Positions 25,023-31,602 of a DNA stretch of 64,000 nt are shown piece after piece; positions within the stretch are counted from its first letter, which is position 1, and each line of letters begins with the position of its first letter. A program made the position numbers and the translations under genes. The DNA lies in contig NZ_BONC01000006.1 in NCBI RefSeq assembly GCF_016862515.1, positions 62,001 to 126,000 of the forward strand, in the 5' to 3' direction. The notes under the pieces were generated by a model that ran no database searches, was not told the DNA's origin, and worked only from the letters and a program-made list of their open reading frames with translations. The stretch is from Asanoa iriomotensis (lineage in GTDB: Bacteria > Actinomycetota > Actinomycetes > Mycobacteriales > Micromonosporaceae).

Positions 25023-25691
25023 GTGGTATTCCGCAACGTAATCGTCTGCCGCATCGTCCCGGGCAGTGAGCAGAAGGTCGCCGACGTGTTCGGCCACTAC
25101 GACAAGGTGACCCGACCGCAGGACGTCGGCGTGACCGGCCGCATCCTGCTGTCGCTGCAGGACCTCTACATCCACGTCGTCGAGCGCGCCCAGGACCCCG
25201 CGGTGACCGGCAACAACCGGGGGCTGCCGGCGTTCAAGGAGATAGCGGAGAAGATCGCGCCGTACGTGACGCCGTACCCGCGCAACTGGCAGAACCCGTC
25301 GGACTCGGTGGCCAAGGAGTTCTACAGCTGGGTCTCGCCGGAGCGCTCGGCGTCGTCGGGGGCGAACCCGCTGCTGATCGTCCAGCGGATCAAGCCGGGT
25401 TCCGAGCCCGAGGTGGCCCGCATCTTCCGCGAGTCGGACTCCGGGCCCCTGCCGAGCCAGATGGGCGTCGGCGGGCGCTGGCTCTACGCGATCGACGACG
25501 TCTACGTGCACCTGATGGAGCGCAGCGACGCGGCGGTCGCCGAGGGCCTGGGCGGCAACCACCACGCGCCGGCCTTCAACAAGATCATCGACGACCTGAA
25601 GCCGTACGTCGCGCCGTACGACCCGAACAACTGGCGCGGTCCGCAGGACTCGGTCGCCAAGCCCTTCTATAGCTGGCAGGCCAGCGACTGA
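25023..25691 (+). CDS. Tandem TcmI-type polyketide cyclase
   Basis: 222 residues made of two similar halves of about 105 residues. Each has a V-x-R-I/V-x-PGSE start (IVCRIVPGSEQKVADVF; IVQRIKPGSEPEVARIF), a central LYIHVVER or VYVHLMER strand, and a closing NWxxPxDSVAKxFYSW. That is the dimeric alpha/beta barrel family of tetracenomycin cyclase TcmI; here the dimer is covalent. GTG start with GAGGAG five bases upstream. A single-domain relative is at 34265-34585 in the PKS operon. It probably shapes a late ring of an aromatic polyketide together with the adjacent P450. Confidence 0.9.
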   Translation: MVFRNVIVCRIVPGSEQKVADVFGHYDKVTRPQDVGVTGRILLSLQDLYIHVVERAQDPAVTGNNRGLPAFKEIAEKIAPYVTPYPRNWQNPSDSVAKEFYSWVSPERSASSGANPLLIVQRIKPGSEPEVARIFRESDSGPLPSQMGVGGRWLYAIDDVYVHLMERSDAAVAEGLGGNHHAPAFNKIIDDLKPYVAPYDPNNWRGPQDSVAKPFYSWQASD

Positions 25692-25706
25692 CGGTCTTGC
25701 CATGAC

Positions 25707-25742
25707 GCGGGGGTGTGCGCTGCTCGGGGCGCACGCCCCCGC
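25707..25742 (+). terminator. Strong hairpin terminator after the P450-cyclase pair
   Basis: GCGGGGG and GTGCGC (25707-25720, with one T between them) pair with GCGCAC and CCCCCGC (25729-25742, with one G between them). That is a 14-bp stem including one G-U pair and an 8-base loop. It starts 15 bp after the stop codon. No clear T run follows. Confidence 0.75.
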
Positions 25743-25760
25743 GGCGCGTTTCCAGGGCGT

Positions 25761-26423
25761 TCACCGCGGCAGGACAGCAAGTCGGGGTAGACCCGGTCCG
25801 CGGGAGACGCGCGCAGCGTCGGCGACCGGCGGGTGGATGGCCGCATCTGCAGGCCGATCGGCCCCATCCCGCGTGCTGGACAGCGCCTCGATGGCCCGGG
25901 CCAGCAGCGCCGAGGGCATGGTTGATCCGCCGCTTGATGCCGCGCCCGCCGCGCCCGTGGCCATCATCGGCGGACCGCCGGCACCTACCAGGTCCAGGCA
26001 GGTGACGTATGGGCCGGGCGTGAAGTCGCGCAGCTGCCGGCCGAGCAGATCCGCCAGCGCGTTGTGGCCAGCCACTTTGCCGAGCGGCGTCGCGTGCGGG
26101 CAGGCCCGCATCACCGCGTGTTCGAGGTCGAACGCCGCCGCGCCGGCGTCGCCGGACACGAACCCATGCCGTGAGCTAGCGGCGCGGGCCGGGCTCGACG
26201 ATGTCGCCCGCGACGATCTCGCCCACGATCACCGGACGCGGATCGGCGTCGCGGCGGTGACCTCGGGTACCGCGGTGCGGAGGTGCAGGTCGACCGGCAC
26301 CCGGCCGAGATGGTCGAGCTCCGACCAGGTCGGATCGGTCCTCCAGCAGCATCCGGCCCGCGCGGCGAGCGCGGTCGCGGCCTCCAGGCCGACGAACCCG
26401 GCTCCCACGACGACGGCCGCTTA
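25761..26423 (-). pseudogene. Decayed NAD(P)/FAD-dependent oxidoreductase (NADH-dehydrogenase-like)
   Basis: No full-length frame exists, but pieces of one family appear in order on the minus strand in different phases. First VVVGAGFVGLEAATALAARA (near 26415-26350), a pyridine-nucleotide fold. Then, after a shift, GDAGAAAFDLEHAVMRACPH, followed by ATPLGKVAGHNALADLLG and YVTCLDLVGAGG. Near the end comes AAIHPPV. These match the C-terminal half of Ndh-type enzymes. The front is missing: the sequence begins right at the NrtR stop. I read it as truncated and frameshifted. Linkage to an NrtR regulator suggests it once belonged to an NAD-related unit. Confidence 0.7.
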
Positions 26424-27128
26424 GCTGCCGGTTGGCATCAGCATGGGCGGATGCAGCAGGGAGGCGTCGCCGCGGCGGTACAACTCGGCCGGACGACCTC
26501 CGTCGCGCGTCGTCCGTCGACCGGTCGGCTCGAGGAAACCCGGGGCTCGCGTGATCTTCCGGTGGAAGTTCCGCGGATCGAGTTTGGTGTTCCACACGAC
26601 CTCGTACACGTTTCGCAGCTCTGTGATCGTGAATTCCTTGCCGCAAAAGGCCGACGCCAAAGAGGTGTATTCAAGCTTGGAACGCGCTCGGTCCAGCCCG
26701 TGTCGCAGTATTTTCCGATGGTCGAACGCGAGCGCCAGCTGACCGGAGACTATCGAGTCGATCGCCATCCACCGCGCCGCCCGAGCATCGGTTCCGGCAG
26801 TGGGAAGCGGGAGGTCGGGCGCAAGTGCCAGATAGGCCACCGTCACAACCCGATCCCGCGGATCCCGTTCGGGATCTCCGAACGCGCCCAGTTGCTCCAG
26901 GTGGAGTTCTTCTGCCCCGAGGCCGGTCTCTTCGCGCAGCTCACGACGCGCGGCGTCCTCAAGTGGCTCATGCCGCCCCACAAAGCCCCCGGGCAATGCC
27001 CAAGTGCCGGCGTACGGCGGGATCCCTCGTTCCACGATGAGTGCTGACAGCGCACCGTCAAGGATCGTGAAGATCACCAGGTCGACTGTCACGCACATCC
27101 GGTCCGGAACCCAGCCATCGTCGATCAT
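26421..27128 (-). CDS. NrtR-type Nudix transcriptional regulator
   Basis: 235 residues. Residues about 15-140 are a Nudix domain with an intact Nudix box, GFVGRHEPLEDAARRELREE ending TGL. The C-terminal part is the winged helix typical of NrtR (EFTITELRNVYEVVW, LDPRNFHRKITR). NrtR proteins repress NAD-metabolism genes and respond to ADP-ribose or related compounds. An intact box leaves hydrolysis possible. The gene is divergent from the nucleotide cassette. TACACT ends 7 bases before the ATG and no ribosome binding site is present, so its message is probably leaderless. Its stop abuts the oxidoreductase pseudogene. Confidence 0.88.
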   Translation of the reverse strand: MIDDGWVPDRMCVTVDLVIFTILDGALSALIVERGIPPYAGTWALPGGFVGRHEPLEDAARRELREETGLGAEELHLEQLGAFGDPERDPRDRVVTVAYLALAPDLPLPTAGTDARAARWMAIDSIVSGQLALAFDHRKILRHGLDRARSKLEYTSLASAFCGKEFTITELRNVYEVVWNTKLDPRNFHRKITRAPGFLEPTGRRTTRDGGRPAELYRRGDASLLHPPMLMPTGS

Positions 27129-27136
27129 GACTTGAG

Positions 27137-27185
27137 TGTAGACCTAATCGTCAGGTTGACATGAAGACTCGTTCCGGAGTAGCGT
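27137..27185. promoter_or_regulatory. Divergent promoter with inverted-repeat operator between NrtR and the cassette
   Basis: TGTAGACCT (27137-27145) and AGGTTGACA (27153-27161) form the inverted repeat TGTNNACCT-N7-AGGTNNACA. Its right arm contains the -35 TTGACA (27156-27161) of the rightward promoter, whose -10 is TAGCGT (27180-27185) at 18-bp spacing. Its left arm overlaps the leftward -10 TACACT (27140-27135), which predicts a start at the NrtR ATG. One bound repressor would block both directions. Confidence 0.7.
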
Positions 27186-27434
27186 GCTCACTTAGTGTCA
27201 GAGTGACGCGAAGGCGCCGTGGCGTTTCGAGTTCTCCAGCGAGAGCGAGCCAGCACAGACACTGTCGGATCCCGGACATGGCATGTGAGCTTCACTGAGA
27301 GGAGCCACCAGTACGCTCCTAGCCCTAACGGGTAAAGCGTGTTGCCCTGTAGGAAAGATCCAATCGAAAGATAGCCCGATTCCTGCTCGCCTCCCGTTGA
27401 CTCGGGCGGCGCCACGTCGTTTTAGGAGACAGAC
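27186..27434 (+). promoter_or_regulatory. Long untranslated leader of the nucleotide cassette
   Basis: No gene is visible in these 249 bases. The predicted start is near 27192, giving a leader of about 240 nt. It holds a palindrome ACATGGCATGT (27276-27286), a small CCCTAACGGG hairpin, and AGGAG six bases before the GTG at 27435. A weaker second promoter (TTGACT 27397-27402, 17 bp, TTTTAG) is possible. Nothing matches a riboswitch I know. Confidence 0.4.
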
Positions 27435-27917
27435 GTGCAGGTGGCGATCATCGGCAGTTTCAAACAGCACTACTCGGCTGTGCGCGAGGCGCTAGCGAGC
27501 TTTCGTAGGGCCGGGATCGAGGTGACTACCCCCAAGGGGGCAGAGATCCAGGAGGAGGGAATCGCTTTCGTGCGATTCCACAGTGATCCTCCTGAATGGG
27601 ACGACTCGACCGTTCAGACTATCGCGTTGCATCGGATCTTGCGCGCCGACGCGGTTTACGTCGTTGCCCCGGGTGGCTATGTGGGTCGCACCACGTGTTA
27701 CGAAATCGGACGCATCTTCCAGGCTGCTCGGCCGATCTACTTCAGTGAACACCCCGACGACCTGCCCGTCGCAATACCTGGCACCCATATCGTCGCACCC
27801 ATTGATCTGGTGAAGCTAATTCTGACCGGCAACGCCTCATCGCCATTCGCGGCAGAGGACTCGACCTATCTCTCACTTGAGCGACGGTTGCTAACGGGAG
27901 ACTACTCGTATGACTGA
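27435..27917 (+). CDS. Nucleoside 2-deoxyribosyltransferase-like protein 1
   Basis: 160 residues from GTG with AGGAG upstream. It opens VAIIGSFKQHYSAVREALAS and has a central ILRADAVYVVAPGGYVGRTT followed by CYEIGRIFQAARPIYFSEHP. The D-A-V-Y-V, G-Y-x-G and following Glu pattern is that of the nucleoside deoxyribosyltransferase fold, in which the Glu attacks the sugar. Relatives include deoxyribosyltransferases and DRHyd-type nucleotide hydrolases of conflict systems. It is first in a five-gene cassette with clearly AT-richer codons than its surroundings and overlaps the next gene by 8 bp. Activity on a base-sugar bond is inferred. Confidence 0.72.
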   Translation: MQVAIIGSFKQHYSAVREALASFRRAGIEVTTPKGAEIQEEGIAFVRFHSDPPEWDDSTVQTIALHRILRADAVYVVAPGGYVGRTTCYEIGRIFQAARPIYFSEHPDDLPVAIPGTHIVAPIDLVKLILTGNASSPFAAEDSTYLSLERRLLTGDYSYD

Positions 27918-28413
27918 GACTTCGGCCGAAACCGCGGCGGCAGCCGGATTTCAAGAGAAGGATGGGCGCGGTCGCATCGTGCTCTGTGGATCAATGAAAG
28001 CAATATCAACGATGGAGGTCATCGGCCGTGAGCTGATGAGCCAGGGCATCACTGCGCTGGTTCCGCACAGGGACGATCCGCTGCTCGAAACTCAGGCCGA
28101 AGCGGTCCTGCGGGACGGGAAACACCGGGCATCTAAGCTGCATATGTCCTGGATCGTCGACCCGGCCACGAGGGCCATCCTCATTGTGAACCCGCACCGG
28201 GAGGGCCAGCCCGACTACATCGGACCGAATGCTTTCGGTGAGGCTGCGGTGGCGTTCGCGACCGACCGCCGCATCTTTTTGCTCAACGGAATTCCCGCGA
28301 ACTTCGAGGAAGAGCTGTCGGCGTGGCGGGCGCGCTGTCTCTACGGCGATCTTCGACCCGTTATCGGCTTCTTCAGATCAGGCCACGCCGAGCGCAGCGA
28401 AGGTAGGCCCTGA
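27910..28413 (+). CDS. Nucleoside 2-deoxyribosyltransferase-like protein 2
   Basis: 167 residues. After about 20 polar residues it starts IVLCGSMKAISTMEVIGREL, then TRAILIVNPHREGQPDYIGP and NAFGEAAVAFATDRRIFLLN. The CGSM start, N-P strand end, and YIGPNAFGE segment with a candidate catalytic Glu are the same fold as protein 1, but the sequences are clearly different, so they are not a recent duplication. The ATG lies inside the preceding gene (ATGACTGA overlap). Two non-identical members in one operon may form a heteromer or act on different substrates. Confidence 0.7.
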   Translation: MTETSAETAAAAGFQEKDGRGRIVLCGSMKAISTMEVIGRELMSQGITALVPHRDDPLLETQAEAVLRDGKHRASKLHMSWIVDPATRAILIVNPHREGQPDYIGPNAFGEAAVAFATDRRIFLLNGIPANFEEELSAWRARCLYGDLRPVIGFFRSGHAERSEGRP

Positions 28414-28452
28414 CTCATCAGCAGACTCCAAACTTGAGCGGAGAATCGCGTA

Positions 28453-28908
28453 ATGGCACAGGCGTCCTCCGCGGCCCCCACGGTAGGGGTCGGCGTGTTT
28501 GTGTTCTGGAACGGCACGTTCCTCATGGGGAAGCGCCGTGGGGCGCACGGCGCCGGCACGTGGTCAGTGCCCGGCGGCCACCCAGAATTCGGCGAATCGT
28601 TCGAGGAAACTGCGCAGAGAGAGGTCCAGGAGGAGACGGGCGTTCTTATCAGGAACATACGATTCGGAGCCGTCACGAACGACCTGTTCGATGTTGAGGG
28701 AAAGCACTACGTAACAATCTGGATGCTTAGCGACTATCGTTCCGGCGAGCCAACGATCACCGAGCCGGACAAATACGACTCACAAGGGTGGTATGACTTC
28801 TCAACGCTGCCTGACCCTCTGTTCCTTCCGTGGAGGCAGCTTCTCCGGTCGACATTCATCAGCGATATCCGGGCTCAGCTGGAGAGCAGCGACAGGGCTC
28901 GCAGATGA
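28453..28908 (+). CDS. Nudix hydrolase
   Basis: 151 residues with a complete Nudix box: GHPEFGESFEETAQREVQEE then TGV, about residues 40-62, carrying the metal-binding glutamates. The front WSVPGGHPEFGE and the tail LPDPLFLPWRQLLRS resemble the MutT/NUDT15-like branch acting on nucleoside di- or triphosphates. GGAG lies 9 bases before the ATG. It is the third gene of the cassette and overlaps the nucleosidase gene (ATGA). It would hydrolyse a nucleotide made or cleaved by its partners; the substrate is unknown. Confidence 0.9.
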   Translation: MAQASSAAPTVGVGVFVFWNGTFLMGKRRGAHGAGTWSVPGGHPEFGESFEETAQREVQEETGVLIRNIRFGAVTNDLFDVEGKHYVTIWMLSDYRSGEPTITEPDKYDSQGWYDFSTLPDPLFLPWRQLLRSTFISDIRAQLESSDRARR

Positions 28909-30776
28909 GTGGAGGCGAGTCGGCGTCCGAAACACCGAGGCGGAACGCCGGAGTGAACCAACCTCTATATCTTCATTTCCTCGACCGCGAACTCGTGGAA
29001 GCCGCGGGGGCGGAGCTCCAGCCGAGCACGTTGGAGAGGTCACTGGCCGCGCTCACCCTCGGAACTGACGCGGGCCTCTATTGCGGCATCTCGGTAATTT
29101 GGGAGCATACCCTACTGAGCGATGCGTCGCGAAGAATTCTCGCGATGCTCGTTGCTGGTGGCGCAATCCGACCTATCAGCTACAGCGCGACGGTCGAGGA
29201 GTTCTTTGAGTCTCGGATACAGTTGTATCGACATGACGCGGCGAGGTATCCGCTATATTTCCACAACGGAATCGATGCCGTCAGGTCGATCCTTCCCACG
29301 GACTACAAGGCCGAGCGAACAACTGACTATTTGCAGGAGAGGCTAGGTGGCTGGTCCCTGTCAAAAGCGTCTCAAGGGAGCGAAGCTGAACGCATTGCTC
29401 GCACGAACGCGTTGCAGGCGCTGACGCGGAGGGACTCCGAAGCAATCACTTTTGCTTTCTTCGCACCATTTATGAGAAAGAGTGGAGTTCAATCCTTCGA
29501 AGCCGAGTCGATACTCAGCAGGCAGATATCGGCGCAGTACGCCGGCCACTATCTCAAGTTCTCGGACGGCGACATCCCAACCGGTGTCGATGGGCTCGGG
29601 TACTTCGACCAGGTACTTGCAACCAACTTCCCGATGTACGACGTGCCGCTGCTCAAGAACATATTGTCGGCAAGCGGATTCACCGCGCTGCTTCGGACGC
29701 CGATGTTGCAGCGTCTCGATGATTGGCAACTCCTGCTGGAACTGAGAGGCTCCGGTGTGCACGCCCGCATGGTCAGCCTCGTTCGTCTGCTCGTGTGGAT
29801 CGCGTGCCGCTCCGTCGAGGGCAGCGCGGGTGCGTCCAACACCTTCGCCATCCGTCACAAGGTGTGGGAGTTCGCTCGACGGTACCTGCACTCTCCAAAT
29901 GAAGGGCGCGGCAACGACGCTGTTCTCGCGCGACTGGATTCTGCGGAACAGGCTTTGCTCGCAACCATTGGGCGGCTCTCTCGCGTCCCGGCCCTGACTT
30001 CTGACGTCGAACTGGGGAGGCAGCTGTTGCTGGACTATGGCGCCGACGTTCTTATTGTCACCGCTACCCGTGTGGAAGCGCGCGCGGTCATTGACACGCT
30101 GACCGCTGACCACGGATCTGTCGCTAGACCTCATTTTATCGGAGACAAAACCTACTTTGACCTCGGAACGATCTCTGGCGCACGCGTCTACCTCACACAA
30201 ACCGAGATGGGGAGCGGAGGGCCGTCGGGCTCGATCCTCACCATCGTCGACGCCATATCGGCGCTGGGCCCGGCATCGGTAGTCATGGTCGGCATCGCCT
30301 TCGGCATCGATGAGCACAGCCAACAGATAGGGGACGTGCTGATTTCGCGCCAGGTTGCCAGCTACGACCTGCAAAGGGTGGGTACCCAATCGGGGAGAAG
30401 AAAGATCGTCTTGCGCGGAGACCGCACTACCGCGTCGCCGCGGCTCCTGGACCGCTGCCGCGCCGCGGCCTTGGATTGGAATCACTGCCCGGTTCATTTC
30501 GGGCTGGTGATGTCGGGCGACAAGCTGGTTGACAATCTTCGGTTCCGGGACGAGCTCGTTCGCCTCGCGGGCGGTGAAGCCGTCGGCGGCGAAATGGAAG
30601 GTGCGGGCCTCTACGCTTCGGCACACCGCCGCAAAGTTGACTGGATCCTGATTAAAGGAATATGTGACTGGGCGGACGGGAACAAAGACATGATGATCGC
30701 CGAGAGGCAACTGAATGCCGCTATGAACGCGGCACGTTTTACATCGCATTTGCTGGGAAAGGGCGGCTTCGCCTGA
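28905..30776 (+). CDS. Nucleosidase/phosphorylase-superfamily protein with large uncharacterised N-terminal region
   Basis: 623 residues from ATG 28905 (ATGA overlap with the Nudix gene; an upstream start at 28830 is unlikely). Residues about 380-615 form a PNP/UDP-phosphorylase and MTA/SAH-nucleosidase domain: DVLIVTATRVEARAV, VVMVGIAFGID, GGEMEGAGLY with ribose-binding Glu565, and GICDWADGNK with candidate catalytic Asp588. Residues 1-379 (LYLHFLDRELVEAAGAELQP onward) match nothing I recognise; they are mostly helical, soluble and lack a P-loop. Nucleosidase domains fused to sensor regions occur as effectors in bacterial conflict proteins. Codon use is AT-richer than in flanking genes. Confidence 0.82.
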   Translation: MSGGESASETPRRNAGVNQPLYLHFLDRELVEAAGAELQPSTLERSLAALTLGTDAGLYCGISVIWEHTLLSDASRRILAMLVAGGAIRPISYSATVEEFFESRIQLYRHDAARYPLYFHNGIDAVRSILPTDYKAERTTDYLQERLGGWSLSKASQGSEAERIARTNALQALTRRDSEAITFAFFAPFMRKSGVQSFEAESILSRQISAQYAGHYLKFSDGDIPTGVDGLGYFDQVLATNFPMYDVPLLKNILSASGFTALLRTPMLQRLDDWQLLLELRGSGVHARMVSLVRLLVWIACRSVEGSAGASNTFAIRHKVWEFARRYLHSPNEGRGNDAVLARLDSAEQALLATIGRLSRVPALTSDVELGRQLLLDYGADVLIVTATRVEARAVIDTLTADHGSVARPHFIGDKTYFDLGTISGARVYLTQTEMGSGGPSGSILTIVDAISALGPASVVMVGIAFGIDEHSQQIGDVLISRQVASYDLQRVGTQSGRRKIVLRGDRTTASPRLLDRCRAAALDWNHCPVHFGLVMSGDKLVDNLRFRDELVRLAGGEAVGGEMEGAGLYASAHRRKVDWILIKGICDWADGNKDMMIAERQLNAAMNAARFTSHLLGKGGFA

Positions 30777-30822
30777 CAGGCATTCGGCTGTCCGACTTAC
30801 TGATTCTTACTCGGAGACGCAG

Positions 30823-31218
30823 ATGGGCAACCGGCGGCATGGCGTGGCGGCACTGTGGTACGACGGTGGGAGCGAGCTGGCCACAACTGCTCTCGATAGG
30901 TTGAAGCGAGACTACGGTGAGTGTCGTGATCTAGCCGAACGGTCAGTTCCTGACTGCTGCGAAGTGGCCCTTGAGCAAGGTTCTGTGGCAGTAGCCGTTA
31001 CCTCCGAGCGATCAGCATGGCTTGCGTTTCGCCTTCTTTCCAACATGGTCGATCGCTCAGATCCTGACGTTTTGGTTATTGTTACGCTAAATCCTGACCA
31101 GCTGTCCAAGACTCTCCAGGCGGGCCCGGACGGCCCGGCAGTCGCAGGCCTCCTATCCGTCGGACGGCTGACGATCTCCGACATCCTTCAGAAAGGCGAC
31201 CCGCTCGATCTGCCCTGA
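30823..31218 (+). CDS. Hypothetical protein, last gene of the nucleotide cassette
   Basis: 131 residues; ATG preceded by GGAGACGCAG. It reads GVAALWYDGGSELATTALDR, then CCEVALEQGSVAVAVTSERS and DPDVLVIVTLNPDQLSKTLQ, ending ISDILQKGDPLDLP. The pattern suggests a small alternating alpha/beta protein with no membrane span or known motif. It has the same strand and AT-rich codon style as the cassette, 46 bp after the nucleosidase gene, so I treat it as part of the operon. I do not recognise the family. Confidence 0.6.
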   Translation: MGNRRHGVAALWYDGGSELATTALDRLKRDYGECRDLAERSVPDCCEVALEQGSVAVAVTSERSAWLAFRLLSNMVDRSDPDVLVIVTLNPDQLSKTLQAGPDGPAVAGLLSVGRLTISDILQKGDPLDLP

Positions 31219-31229
31219 GGTGAGGCCCG

Positions 31230-31391
31230 CTACCCGGTGAGCGACGCGGCGGCGTGCGGCAGGGCGTCCACCTCCGCGGGCGCGAGGCCGACGGTCGCCG
31301 ATCGTGTCCATGCGGGGGAGACAGCGAGGCCGGCGCCGTCCACCTCGACGATCCGGATCTCGTCGGGAGGCAGGCCCGGTGGTGACGTGAG
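31230..31391 (-). pseudogene. Possible gene remnant in the 384-bp gap before the second STAND gene
   Basis: The 31219-31602 gap has no complete gene. GC content returns to the high level of the chromosome here, marking the right edge of the island. On the minus strand a 54-codon open stretch without a start reads LPPDEIRIVEVDGAGLAVSP and ends ALPHAAASLTG at a TAG. It looks protein-like and could be the tail of a lost gene, but nothing identifies it. The last 100 bp are upstream sequence of the STAND gene. Confidence 0.25.
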
Positions 31392-31602
31392 TCACCGCCG
31401 CCCTGGTGACGCTGGGCTCTTTAGCGGCCACCAGTTCTTCGGATGTCCATCTGGTTCGCCTCCGAATCCGGATAATTCCCAATATCCATCCCGCTGATGG
31501 GGCATGACATCCAACCGAACTGCGTTCCATGAAGAGATCTCGTTTGGGATCCCGGGCCGACGCTTCCGAGCGTCGCGGGCCCAACCCGAGGAGGACACCG
31601 GA

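Noticed and set aside
25702-26424. A plus-strand gene in the 25.7-26.4 kb stretch
   Set aside because: The plus-strand translation is Ala/Arg-rich without motifs, while the minus strand holds ordered fragments of an NADH-dehydrogenase-like protein.
27435-31218. Calling the cassette a CBASS, Thoeris or other named defence system
   Set aside because: No cyclase, TIR, SLOG, SAVED or known partner is present; only nucleotide-handling families are seen, so no named system fits.
31504-31602. Upstream ATG at 31504 as the start of STAND copy 2
   Set aside because: No ribosome binding site; the extra 33 residues have no counterpart in copy 1, whereas ATG 31603 follows GAGGAGG.
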